Assembly (NCBI GenBank): GCA_946478755.1
Contig: CAMLDJ010000298.1
Coordinates: forward strand, 1 to 6,729
Length of the DNA: 6,729 nt
DNA from: an uncultured Pedobacter sp.
Lineage (GTDB): Bacteria; Bacteroidota; Bacteroidia; Sphingobacteriales; Sphingobacteriaceae
Direction: 5' to 3'
In this document: positions 1-6,501 of the stretch, piece after piece
Numbering within the stretch: the stretch's first letter is position 1
Layout: each line of letters starts with the position of its first letter
Notes under the pieces: generated by a model
The model's input: only the letters and a program-made list of their open reading frames with translations
Database searches by the model: none
What the model was told of the DNA's origin: nothing
Translations under genes and position numbers: made by a program

Positions 1-129
1 TTGCTGTCTAAGTACTTACCAAATAAATGAAAATTAAGTTTTTTTTGTTGATAATTTTTTGAATATTCGATCTATCGAACGGCCCATTCTAGATGCGCTC
101 CTCGTGATTGTAAACCAACAACTTATAGC
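1..129 (+). promoter_or_regulatory. dnaA upstream region with two palindromes
   Basis: This AT-rich non-coding stretch precedes dnaA. It contains the perfect 10-bp palindrome TAAGTACTTA (9-18), a run of eight or more T (about 39-46), and the perfect inverted repeat TTCGAT-ct-ATCGAA (66-79), about 50 bases before the dnaA start. TAATTTTTTG (52-61) resembles the Bacteroidota -7 element TAnnTTTG but has two extra T, so a promoter here is only a guess. I see no TTATNCACA DnaA box. The dyads could be operators for dnaA control, which is inference. Confidence 0.4.
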
Positions 130-1566
130 ATGACAATGGAAAAAACTTGTACTGAAGTATGGAAAAACTGTCTCCAAATCATAAAGGATAATATTCCGGT
201 CCAGAGTTTCAAAACCTGGTTCGAGCCAATATCTGCCCTTAAGTTGGAAGGTAAAGTTTTGACGATACAAGTACCTAGTTTATTCTTCTATGAATGGCTC
301 GAAGAGCACTATGTTGGCTTGCTCAGGAAAACCGTTAAAAAGCAATTGGGAGATGAAGGCCGGCTTGAGTATAATATTGTGGTGGATAAGTCTTCCAACA
401 GCGGCTCTCCATACACCACGAATATCCCAAGTAATGGAAATGGGGCAGAAGCAAAAAAGCAATCCATGCCCATTCCTGTATCTATCAATAAGGATATTAA
501 GAACCCATTCATCATACCGGGCCTCAAAAAATTGAATGTAGATCCTCAGTTAAATGCCAATTATACTTTTGAGAATTACATAGAAGGGGATTGCAACCGC
601 CTCGCACGTTCTGCCGGTTATGCCGTTGCAGCAAAGCCGGGTGGCACCTCATTTAATCCTTTAATGATTTATGGAGGCGTAGGTCTAGGTAAAACGCACC
701 TTGCGCAGGCCATAGGGAACGAGATCAAAAAAAATATGCCCGATAAACTGGTGATCTATGTTTCCTGCGAGAAATTTTGCCAGCAATTTGTCGATTCCTT
801 AAAGAACAACACGATTAATGATTTTGTGAATTTTTATCAGGCAATGGATGTCATCATTATGGACGACGTACACAACTTTGCGGGTAAAGAGAAAACACAG
901 GATATATTCTTTCACATCTTCAATCACTTACATCAATCCGGAAAGCAGGTGATCTTATCTTCTGATAAAGCACCTAAAGATCTGGCCGGTTTAGAAGAGC
1001 GCTTATTGAGCAGATTTAAATGGGGACTTTCTGCAGATCTGCAGGTGCCCGACCTGGAAACCAGAATAGCCATTCTTAGAAAGAAAATGTACGCCGATGG
1101 CATTGAACTCCCTGCCGAAGTAGTAGAGTATGTTGCACATAATATAGATAATAATGTCCGGGAACTGGAGGGAGCTATGGTATCCTTACTAGCACAATCT
1201 ACATTAAATAAAAAAGACATTGACCTTGCCCTGGCCAAGCAAATGTTAAAAAACTTCATCAAGAATACCTCAAAAGAGATCTCGATGGAGTACATTCAGA
1301 AACTGGTATGTGAATATTTTGAAGTACCGGTGGATATGGTCAAATCGCAGACCCGTAAACGGGAGATCGTTCAAGCCCGGCAGATCTCTATGTACCTTTC
1401 GAAGAGCCATACTAAGTCATCCTTAAAAACAATCGGAGCTTTCTTTGGAGGAAGGGATCATTCAACAGTTATTTATGCCTGCCAAACCGTAGAAGATCTG
1501 ATTGATACGGATAAAAAGTTTAAAGGATATGTGCACGACATCCAGAAGAAACTGAAGATGAGCTAA
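130..1566 (+). CDS. dnaA: Chromosomal replication initiator protein DnaA
   Basis: DnaA is the ATP-dependent initiator that binds and melts the chromosome origin and also acts as a transcription factor. The 478 residues show all four domains. Domain I (about 1-85) has the helical interaction region with the W30-F31 segment. Domain II is a variable linker (about 86-135). Domain III is an AAA+ module with Walker A GGVGLGKT (182-189), Walker B VIIMDD (241-246), sensor I LSSD (276-279), the arginine-finger segment SRF (R295 likely) and sensor II NVRELEG (R344). Domain IV carries the basic loop near 407-417 and the DnaA-box-recognition signature GGRDHSTVIYA (440-450). Length is normal for the family. 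A second in-frame ATG at 136 gives MEKTC, which may be the true start; neither start has a Shine-Dalgarno site. The stop codon overlaps that of the convergent NUDIX gene. Confidence 0.97.
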   Translation: MTMEKTCTEVWKNCLQIIKDNIPVQSFKTWFEPISALKLEGKVLTIQVPSLFFYEWLEEHYVGLLRKTVKKQLGDEGRLEYNIVVDKSSNSGSPYTTNIPSNGNGAEAKKQSMPIPVSINKDIKNPFIIPGLKKLNVDPQLNANYTFENYIEGDCNRLARSAGYAVAAKPGGTSFNPLMIYGGVGLGKTHLAQAIGNEIKKNMPDKLVIYVSCEKFCQQFVDSLKNNTINDFVNFYQAMDVIIMDDVHNFAGKEKTQDIFFHIFNHLHQSGKQVILSSDKAPKDLAGLEERLLSRFKWGLSADLQVPDLETRIAILRKKMYADGIELPAEVVEYVAHNIDNNVRELEGAMVSLLAQSTLNKKDIDLALAKQMLKNFIKNTSKEISMEYIQKLVCEYFEVPVDMVKSQTRKREIVQARQISMYLSKSHTKSSLKTIGAFFGGRDHSTVIYACQTVEDLIDTDKKFKGYVHDIQKKLKMS

Positions 1567-2111
1567 GGCTCTTCCAGTTTCATTAAACCGTAGAACAAAG
1601 CCGCACAATGCAATGCCTGATCAATTTTATTGTCTTTAAGTAGCTGTTTAACCTCCCCGACCGTATATTCCTCTACATTAAGGATCTCATGTTCGTCCAA
1701 ATGCTGTGCATGTGTTTTTATCCCTCCTTTTAGCAGATAAGTATAGGTAACATTGTTAGCGGTAGCCGGATTTGGGTAAAGTGTTGCGATCAGTTCCGCA
1801 CTTTTAAAAGAGTAACCGGTTTCTTCCAGTAGCTCTCTTCTGATCGCAAATTCAGGTAGTTCATCCCCATCCATGACACCGCCAGGGATTTCTAAAGAAA
1901 CAATATCAGCCGCATGGCGGTACTGCCGTACCAAAATCAGCTTATGATCTGCTGTGAGTGCGATTGCATTTACCCAGTTTGGATATTCCAGAACATAGTA
2001 ATCATCTTTTATGCTTCCATTTTGCAGCTTGCAGGTGTCTACTCTAAGTGTTGCCCATTTTTCTTTCACCAGATACCTTGATGAAAGCTTTTCCCATTTT
2101 AATATTTCCAT
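1563..2111 (-). CDS. NUDIX hydrolase, ADP-ribose pyrophosphatase type
   Basis: This 182-residue protein is predicted to hydrolyse nucleoside diphosphates linked to another moiety, most likely ADP-ribose to AMP and ribose 5-phosphate, in the cytoplasm. The NUDIX box is perfect: G78-x5-E84-x7-R92-E93-L-L-E96-E97-x-G99-Y100, with the metal-binding glutamates present. The preceding LVRQYRHA (60-67) and LEIPGG (73-78) are typical of the ADP-ribose/nucleotide-sugar pyrophosphatase branch (NudF-like). Substrate is inferred; GDP-mannose or another nucleotide sugar is possible. It is the last gene of the minus-strand cluster, starting 12 bases after the large TPM gene, so co-transcription with lemA and tpm is likely. 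Its TAG stop lies across the dnaA TAA stop, leaving no room for a terminator between the two genes. Confidence 0.92.
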   Translation of the reverse strand: MEILKWEKLSSRYLVKEKWATLRVDTCKLQNGSIKDDYYVLEYPNWVNAIALTADHKLILVRQYRHAADIVSLEIPGGVMDGDELPEFAIRRELLEETGYSFKSAELIATLYPNPATANNVTYTYLLKGGIKTHAQHLDEHEILNVEEYTVGEVKQLLKDNKIDQALHCAALFYGLMKLEEP

Positions 2112-2123
2112 CTGAAAGTATAA

Positions 2124-2894
2124 TTACCAGCTTCCGCTACTTCCACCACCGCCAAAGCTTCCGCCACCAAAGCCGCCAAAGCCACCACCGCCGCTGCTTC
2201 CACCACCCCAGCCACCGCCTCCGGAACTTCTTCCGCCGCCCAGTAGCATGCTCCAGAAAAGTGCATTAGCCACACCGCGTCCGCCTATGATCTGGCCACC
2301 ACCGCCGTGACCGCCACCTCTTCTTAGTAAAATGATCACTACGATCACAATAATGATCACAATGAAGACGGCGGATCCACCCTTGCCATTTCTGGTAACT
2401 TTAGACTTATCGTTTTTATATTCGCCCTTTGTTACACTGATAATCGCATCGGTACCTGCATCCAGCCCTCCAAAATAATCACCTGCCTTAAAATGTGGTT
2501 TAATGTCGTTATCTATAATACGCCTGGTATACATATCCGGCAACACGCCTTCCACACCATATCCCGTTTGGATAGAAATTTTCCGGTCGCCAAGCGCGAC
2601 AACAATCATTACGCCGTTGTCTTTGCCCTTTGTACCTACACCCCATTTTCTGCCCAGCTCCAGCGCATACTCGTTGATGTCGTACTCGCCAACCGACTTA
2701 AGTACCGCAATAGCCACCTGTATGGATGTTGAATCATCAAAAGCAACCAGTTTTTGTTCGAGGTGTTGGATTTGTTCTGCTGAAAGTGTTCCTGTGTAAT
2801 CATTAACCAGCTTATTTGGCTTTGCAGGGAAATCCTGAGCAAAGCCGGCAGCCGAAAGGATGATCAGTAATAAGGCTATGATTGTTTTTCTCAT
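2124..2894 (-). CDS. Exported TPM-domain (YgcG-type) membrane protein with Gly/Ser-rich tail
   Basis: The 256-residue protein opens with a signal peptide (K3, hydrophobic core about 4-14, likely cleavage after FAQ at 20). A TPM domain (the fold of TLP18.3, Psb32 and MOLO-1) covers about 25-155, with landmarks LVNDYTGTLS (29-38), KWGVGTKGKDNGVMIVVA (83-100) and GYGVEGVLPD (111-120). A very hydrophobic helix of Val/Ile/Leu (about 176-190) followed by RR should anchor it in the inner membrane with the TPM domain outside the cytoplasm. The tail (193-256) is dominated by Gly and Ser and ends SGSW, as in many YgcG-like proteins. The molecular role of bacterial TPM proteins is not well settled; some have weak phosphatase activity. 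Its ATG is 3 bases after the small TPM gene stop, so translational coupling is likely. Confidence 0.9.
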   Translation of the reverse strand: MRKTIIALLLIILSAAGFAQDFPAKPNKLVNDYTGTLSAEQIQHLEQKLVAFDDSTSIQVAIAVLKSVGEYDINEYALELGRKWGVGTKGKDNGVMIVVALGDRKISIQTGYGVEGVLPDMYTRRIIDNDIKPHFKAGDYFGGLDAGTDAIISVTKGEYKNDKSKVTRNGKGGSAVFIVIIIVIVVIILLRRGGGHGGGGQIIGGRGVANALFWSMLLGGGRSSGGGGWGGGSSGGGGFGGFGGGSFGGGGSSGSW

Positions 2895-2897
2895 TGC

Positions 2898-3341
2898 CTA
2901 ACTCGTTTTGTTTTGATCCATAAAAATAATATCATTTGGAAGTTCATTGATATCGTCACCTTCAAAGGGAAAAAATAGGGCCAGTTTTTCGCCTGCCAGC
3001 ACAATGCCGGCGATTATTCCCTGCACAATATTCCCGCTTGAAAAGTGTGCCTTCATCGCTATTTGTGTTGTTTCCCAGAAATCCGGTGGTACGACCTTGT
3101 TAATGCCGCTATCGCCAATGATGGCAAATTTATGGTCCGCATAAGCCAGGTAAATCAGCACACCATTATGTTTTACTGTTTTATCCATGCCTAGTTTCGA
3201 AAAATAAGTGGTGGCTCTTTCAAAAGCATCGCCATCGCAGTGCTTGTCAACAGCTATTCTAATCTCGCCAGACGTAGCTTTTTCAGCTTCTGAAATTGCA
3301 TTTGCAATAAGCTCCTGGTCTTGTTCTGTAAATATGCCCAT
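2898..3341 (-). CDS. Small TPM-domain protein, no signal peptide
   Basis: This protein of 147 residues (152 if the upstream TTG at 3354-3356 is used) consists almost wholly of one TPM domain. Landmarks, numbered from the TTG start, are ATSGEIRIAVDKHC (27-40), HNGVLIYLAYADHKFAIIGD (63-82) and a C-terminal FEGDDINELPNDI (131-143), a tail often seen on the short TPM paralogue in Bacteroidota. No signal peptide is present and the only fairly hydrophobic helix is about 112-129, so it is probably cytoplasmic or peripheral. I preferred ATG 3341 because MGIFTEQDQE puts the start right before the conserved domain; TTG is the alternative. It is paralogous to the larger TPM protein encoded next. Biochemical function is unknown; its position between lemA and the second tpm implies a shared envelope-related task. 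Confidence 0.87.
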   Translation of the reverse strand: MGIFTEQDQELIANAISEAEKATSGEIRIAVDKHCDGDAFERATTYFSKLGMDKTVKHNGVLIYLAYADHKFAIIGDSGINKVVPPDFWETTQIAMKAHFSSGNIVQGIIAGIVLAGEKLALFFPFEGDDINELPNDIIFMDQNKTS

Positions 3342-3365
3342 GGTAGGATTACTCAATATGAATAA

Positions 3366-3404
3366 GGGTAATGGATGTTTAACTACTAAAACATGCCATT
3401 ACCC
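3366..3404 (-). promoter_or_regulatory. Hairpin in the lemA-tpm intergenic gap
   Basis: GGGTAATGG (3366-3374) pairs perfectly with CCATTACCC (3396-3404), and ATGTTT (3375-3380) with AAACAT (3389-3394). This gives 15 base pairs with one bulged base (3395) and an 8-base loop. It lies in the gap between the lemA stop and the tpm start. On the minus strand it is followed by TTATTCATAT rather than a T-run, so a normal intrinsic terminator is unlikely. An RNA-processing, stabilising or attenuating element that sets the lemA:tpm ratio is the likelier reading (inference). Confidence 0.6.
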
Positions 3405-3423
3405 CTAAATGTTGTTCGGTATA

Positions 3424-4005
3424 TTAAAATTGTACCTTTGGCGCTTTTTCTGCACCTGCCTCTGCTTTAAAGCCCGTTTTCTGACTGAATCCAAATATGC
3501 CTGCAGTAAGATTGTTAGGGAACGATCTTATTTTGGTATTGTAGGTCTGTATGGACTCATTAAAATCTTTACGCGCAACAGCGATCCTATTTTCCGTTCC
3601 GGCCAATTCTGCAGAGACGTCTCTGAACTGTTCTGTAGCTTTTAGCTGAGGGTAATTTTCCGTTACCATTAATAAGCGGCCAAGCGCCTGGCTGACCTGG
3701 CCTTGCGCAGCCTGAAATTTTTCGATATTTTCTGGTGTTAGTTTATCCGGGTCAACAGTTACCTGGGTAGCTTTTGCCCTGGCTTCGGTTACCTGGGTGA
3801 GGGTACTTTGCTCAAATTTTGCAGCACCCTTAACGGTATTTACTAAATTAGGTATCAAATCGGAACGGCGTTGATACTGAGTCTCTACCTGATTCCATTT
3901 TGCTTTTACATCTTCGTCAAGTTTAACCATAGTGTTATAGCCACATCCGCTCATTGTTACAATCAGCGCCAAGACACCTACTATTGCCAATACTGTTTTT
4001 TTCAT
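3424..4005 (-). CDS. lemA: LemA family protein
   Basis: The 193 residues match LemA proteins in length and plan. A short positively charged N-terminus and hydrophobic stretch (4-19) end in MSGC (18-21), a slightly imperfect lipobox, so C21 could be lipidated; otherwise the helix would anchor the protein. A long helical region follows, starting with the family signature KWNQVETQYQRRSDLIPNL (36-54) and NTVKGAA (56-62). It ends with the conserved YNTKIRSFPNNLTAGIFGF (154-172). LemA proteins are membrane-associated antiparallel helical bundles of unsettled function. This gene leads the minus-strand cluster with two TPM genes, a linkage well known in Bacteroidota and suggesting a joint envelope complex. 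Its leader is purine-rich (AAAAAGAAAAGAAA just before ATG), fitting Bacteroidota translation initiation without a Shine-Dalgarno site. Confidence 0.93.
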   Translation of the reverse strand: MKKTVLAIVGVLALIVTMSGCGYNTMVKLDEDVKAKWNQVETQYQRRSDLIPNLVNTVKGAAKFEQSTLTQVTEARAKATQVTVDPDKLTPENIEKFQAAQGQVSQALGRLLMVTENYPQLKATEQFRDVSAELAGTENRIAVARKDFNESIQTYNTKIRSFPNNLTAGIFGFSQKTGFKAEAGAEKAPKVQF

Positions 4006-4107
4006 TTTCTTTTCTTTTTAGTTTTAATGATTTGCCTGCGCAACCTTGTTTGTTTTTTAGTTCTTTTTAAACGGTTACTGCCGGCTCACCTTACAATAAG
4101 TGTTAAT

Positions 4108-4139
4108 TTACACATTAGAACTCAATTTCCGTACCTTTG
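4108..4139 (+). promoter_or_regulatory. Bacteroidota-type promoter of the FAD dehydrogenase gene
   Basis: TACCTTTG (4132-4139) is an exact match to the Bacteroidota -7 element TAnnTTTG. Upstream, TTA (4108-4110) is a one-base-off -33 TTG with a 21-base spacer. Transcription would begin near 4145, giving a leader of about 27 bases. That leader holds a small hairpin, TCAGG (4148-4152) with CCTGA (4160-4164), just before the start codon. No convincing counterpart for the divergent lemA cluster was found in the same 166-base gap. Confidence 0.6.
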
Positions 4140-4171
4140 TTACAAGTTCAGGATAAAAACCTGACAACACT

Positions 4172-5716
4172 ATGCAAAAAGACATTGAAATTACCATGGC
4201 TCCCGAGGATATGGAGTCTCTGGCTATCCTTAGAAAACAGCTTTCAACTGCCTTAAAAATAGATCTAACCCGCATTAAAGGGCACGAGATTCTTAAGCGC
4301 TCCATCGATGCGAGGTCACGAAACGTAATATATCGGTTACAGGTAAAGGTATTTATTGACGAGATCCCTTTGACAGGGATTTTTAATGTCGACTATCAAA
4401 ATGTCAGTAAGGGTAAGCCCGTCATAATTGTAGGTGCAGGTCCGGCAGGGTTGTTTGCCGCCTTACAGTGTATAGAAAATGGGCTTAAGCCAATCGTTTT
4501 AGAGCGAGGAAAAGATGTAAAACAGCGAAGGAGGGATCTTGCAGCCATTAACAAGGAAGGGATAGTAAACACGGAGTCCAATTATTGTTATGGTGAAGGG
4601 GGAGCCGGAACCTATTCGGATGGAAAACTGTATACCCGGTCCAACAAGCGTGGAGACATTAACAAAGTACTGCAAACTTTTGTGCAACATGGTGCCACGG
4701 GAGACATTTTAATTGATGCCCGCCCTCATATAGGTACCAATAAGTTGCCACATATCATAACTGCCATAAAGGAAAGTATTTTAAACGCCGGTGGGGAAGT
4801 GCATTTTGATCAGAAAGTTACAGATATACTGATCGATTTTGGAAAAGTGAAGGGAGTAGAGGTCAATGATGAAAACCGTTGGCAAGCTGAAGCGGTGATC
4901 CTGGCTACAGGGCATTCTGCACGTGATGTCTACGAGCTGCTTAATCGAAAGGGGATTTTGCTGGAAGCGAAGCCCTTTGCCTTAGGGGTTAGAATAGAAC
5001 ATCCACAGGCCACCATCGATGCGGCGCAATATCATTGTGATATCCGGAGTGAATTTTTGCCGCCAGCTTATTATAGCCTGGTAGAGCAGGTTGGCAGCAG
5101 GGGAGTGTTTTCATTTTGCATGTGTCCTGGTGGTATCATTGCGCCTTGTGCTACGTATGAGAACGAAATCGTGGTCAATGGCTGGTCGCCCTCAAAAAGA
5201 AATAATCCTTTTGCGAATTCCGGAACGGTAGTTCAGATTACTTTAGACGATGTGAAAGGTGATGATCCTTTAAGGATGATGCGCTTTCAGGCAAAGGTAG
5301 AGCAAGCTGCTTTTCAATTAGGAGGAGGAAAGTTAGTTGCCCCTGCACAGCGGATGGTTGATTTTGTGGATGGCAAACTGTCTGCTGATCTGCCCAGGAA
5401 TTCGTACTTGCCCGGTACAAAAAGTGCCATGCTTAAAGACATTTTGCCTGGCTTTGTCGCCTCAAGTTTGAAAAGTGCCTTGCCGGTGTTTGGGGAAAAG
5501 ATGAAAGGCTACTATACGAACGAGGCAATTCTGGTTGGTGTGGAGAGCAGGAGTTCTTCTCCTGTACGTATTCCGAGAGACAGAGATACATATCAGCATC
5601 CAACGGTTTCGGGCTTGTTCCCATGTGCAGAAGGAGCGGGCTATGCGGGTGGAATTGTATCTGCAGCAATTGATGGTATTAATTGCGCCAACGCCGTGTT
5701 AAAGGCCGTTTACTGA
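4172..5716 (+). CDS. FAD-dependent dehydrogenase, COG2509-like
   Basis: This 514-residue flavoprotein belongs to the uncharacterised NAD(P)/FAD-dependent dehydrogenases of COG2509 type. The first 80 or so residues form a separate N-terminal domain (MQKDIEITMAPEDME onward) seen in this family. The Rossmann FAD-binding site follows: VIIVGAGPAG with G88, G90, G93, and E111 in VLERG, the acidic residue that binds the ribose. A conserved YCYGEGGAGTYSDGKLYTR-like segment spans 138-156, the second FAD motif VILATGHSA is at 242-250, and the C-terminal FAD-contacting segment is LFPCAEGAGYAGGIVSAA (482-499). Cys-rich FCMCPGG (315-321) and GKLVAPAQR (386-394) are also family-like. Length is normal. The substrate is unknown. 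It is transcribed away from lemA from its own promoter; the gap to the next plus-strand gene is 118 bases, so co-transcription is possible but unproven. Confidence 0.9.
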   Translation: MQKDIEITMAPEDMESLAILRKQLSTALKIDLTRIKGHEILKRSIDARSRNVIYRLQVKVFIDEIPLTGIFNVDYQNVSKGKPVIIVGAGPAGLFAALQCIENGLKPIVLERGKDVKQRRRDLAAINKEGIVNTESNYCYGEGGAGTYSDGKLYTRSNKRGDINKVLQTFVQHGATGDILIDARPHIGTNKLPHIITAIKESILNAGGEVHFDQKVTDILIDFGKVKGVEVNDENRWQAEAVILATGHSARDVYELLNRKGILLEAKPFALGVRIEHPQATIDAAQYHCDIRSEFLPPAYYSLVEQVGSRGVFSFCMCPGGIIAPCATYENEIVVNGWSPSKRNNPFANSGTVVQITLDDVKGDDPLRMMRFQAKVEQAAFQLGGGKLVAPAQRMVDFVDGKLSADLPRNSYLPGTKSAMLKDILPGFVASSLKSALPVFGEKMKGYYTNEAILVGVESRSSSPVRIPRDRDTYQHPTVSGLFPCAEGAGYAGGIVSAAIDGINCANAVLKAVY

Positions 5717-5727
5717 AACAGATTGGG

Positions 5728-5769
5728 GTTCATATTGTTATCCTATAATGAACTGGTTGTCGTAGACAA
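5728..5769 (+). repeat. Two small inverted repeats after the FAD gene
   Basis: GTTCAT (5728-5733) pairs with ATGAAC (5748-5753) around a 14-base loop, and TTGTC (5757-5761) pairs with GACAA (5765-5769) around GTA. Neither is followed by a T-run, so they are weak terminator candidates. They could be a processing site or operator between the FAD gene and the CoA-binding gene. No TAnnTTTG promoter is visible in the 118-base gap. Confidence 0.3.
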
Positions 5770-5834
5770 TTGAGATCTAACGCAGCTAGAGTTAATCATT
5801 TAAAATAAACCTGTTATATAAAAACCGTAAGATT

Positions 5835-6194
5835 TTGAAAAAGACATTAATCATAGGTGCAACTCCAAATTCGGGGCGATACGCTTATCTTGCTGCCCAG
5901 ATGCTGACCGCTAAAGGCCATGACATAGTTAACGTGGGCATAAAAAAGGGAATGGTTGCAGGTGTAGAAATTGAAAAGCCGGGTGCTATCCATAAGGATA
6001 TTGATACAGTAACCTTATACATAGGCCCTCATCTACAAGATCAGTACTACAACTATATTCTGGAAACCAAACCTAAACGTGTTGTTTTTAACCCGGGAAC
6101 TGAGAATATGGAGCTACAGACTTTACTGGAGGCAAATGGAATAGAGCCAGTTGAAGCATGCACATTGGTATTATTGTCTACCGGGCAGTATTAA
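5835..6194 (+). CDS. CoA-binding domain protein (YccU/CoA_binding_2-like), TTG start
   Basis: The 119-residue protein is a single Rossmann-like CoA-binding domain of the small succinyl-CoA-ligase-like type. It starts MKKTLIIGATPNSGRYAYLA, with the nucleotide-binding turn GATPNSGRY at 8-16. Later come HDIVNVGIKKG (29-39), the VAGVEI segment (41-46) and the family's FNPGTEN motif (85-91), ending in EACTLVLL (107-114). These proteins bind a CoA-type ligand in the cytoplasm, but their physiological role is not established. The start is TTG: no in-frame ATG exists between it and the upstream stop at 5793-5795, and the conserved KKTLIIGA begins directly after it. Length is normal for the family (about 120). 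It follows the FAD dehydrogenase on the same strand and is closed by an intrinsic terminator 22 bases after its stop. Confidence 0.87.
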   Translation: MKKTLIIGATPNSGRYAYLAAQMLTAKGHDIVNVGIKKGMVAGVEIEKPGAIHKDIDTVTLYIGPHLQDQYYNYILETKPKRVVFNPGTENMELQTLLEANGIEPVEACTLVLLSTGQY

Positions 6195-6215
6195 TTTCTG
6201 ATTGATTTTTTAGAT

Positions 6216-6250
6216 AGGTCCTTATGATAGAGATATTATAGGGGCTTTTT
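6216..6250 (+). terminator. Intrinsic terminator of the CoA-binding gene
   Basis: GTCCTTATGATA (6218-6229) pairs with TATTATAGGGGC (6234-6245) over 12 positions including three G-U wobbles, closing a GAGA tetraloop (6230-6233). A17 and G18 flank (6216-6217) pair on into the T-run TTTTT (6246-6250). Position, 22 bases after the stop, and the plus-strand T-run fit a Rho-independent terminator for the plus-strand transcript. Confidence 0.75.
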
Positions 6251-6350
6251 ATTTAGTCTCCTTGACAGTATTACTTATAGAAGAGCAATAAGGATGAGAT
6301 AGAACGCGAATAGGATAGAAGTCTAAATGCCCTATAGGTACTTAGGGTCT

Positions 6351-6471
6351 GGTTGCTCACAAGTTTATGCATTCTTCACACTTTGCTCACAGCTCCTTCA
6401 CATAAAAGTCACAAACAGGTACCTTTTTGTGAACCAAGTGTGACTTATGTGTGAACTATGTGAGCAGAAGC
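6351..6471. repeat. Symmetric array of 11-bp-phased TCACA/TGTGA repeats
   Basis: TCACA occurs at 6357, 6376, 6387, 6398 and 6409 (spacings 19, 11, 11, 11). Its complement TGTGA occurs at 6428, 6439 and 6450, with a degenerate TGAGC at 6461 (spacings 11, 11, 11). The two halves mirror each other exactly about 6420.5, the centre of the palindrome AGGTACCT (6417-6424). The right units read TGTGAACCAAG, TGTGACTTATG, TGTGAACTATG. A stem is also possible in a shifted register: TTCACATAAAAGTCACA (6397-6413) pairs at 15 of 17 positions with 6439-6455, and GCTCACA (6385-6391) with TGTGAGC (6459-6465). Spacing of about one helical turn suggests repeated protein binding on one DNA face; function is unknown. 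Confidence 0.75.
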
Positions 6472-6501
6472 CTTGCCAGTGTCCTTTTCTGGCCTAAGGC
6501 T
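6469..6501. repeat. GC-rich hairpin beside the 11-bp array
   Basis: AGCCTT (6469-6474) pairs with AAGGCT (6496-6501) and GCCAG (6475-6479) with CTGGC (6489-6493), giving 11 base pairs with a 2-base bulge (6494-6495) and the loop TGTCCTTTT. It abuts the right end of the repeat array and is followed by more GC-rich sequence (GGCCGGAGCGGGAGCG). No T-run follows, so it is not a normal terminator. Confidence 0.5.

Noticed and set aside
1..129. Replication origin directly upstream of dnaA
   Set aside because: No TTATNCACA DnaA boxes are visible in these 129 bases, though the window edge cuts the region.
933..1295. 120-codon open frame on the minus strand inside dnaA
   Set aside because: It lies wholly within the well-supported dnaA coding sequence, shows no recognisable domain, and is best seen as a shadow frame.
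2127..2320. Short tandem repeats of CCACCGCC type
   Set aside because: They encode the Gly/Ser-rich tail of the exported TPM protein, which explains the repetition.
4066..4096. Minus-strand promoter for lemA (TTG at 4094-4096, TAACCGTTT at 4077-4069)
   Set aside because: The -7 element does not match TAnnTTTG and the spacer is only 16 bases, so it is not supportable.
6351..6471. CRISPR-like array
   Set aside because: Repeat units are only 5-7 conserved bases in an 11-base period, half are inverted, and there are no spacers of 25-40 bases or cas genes.
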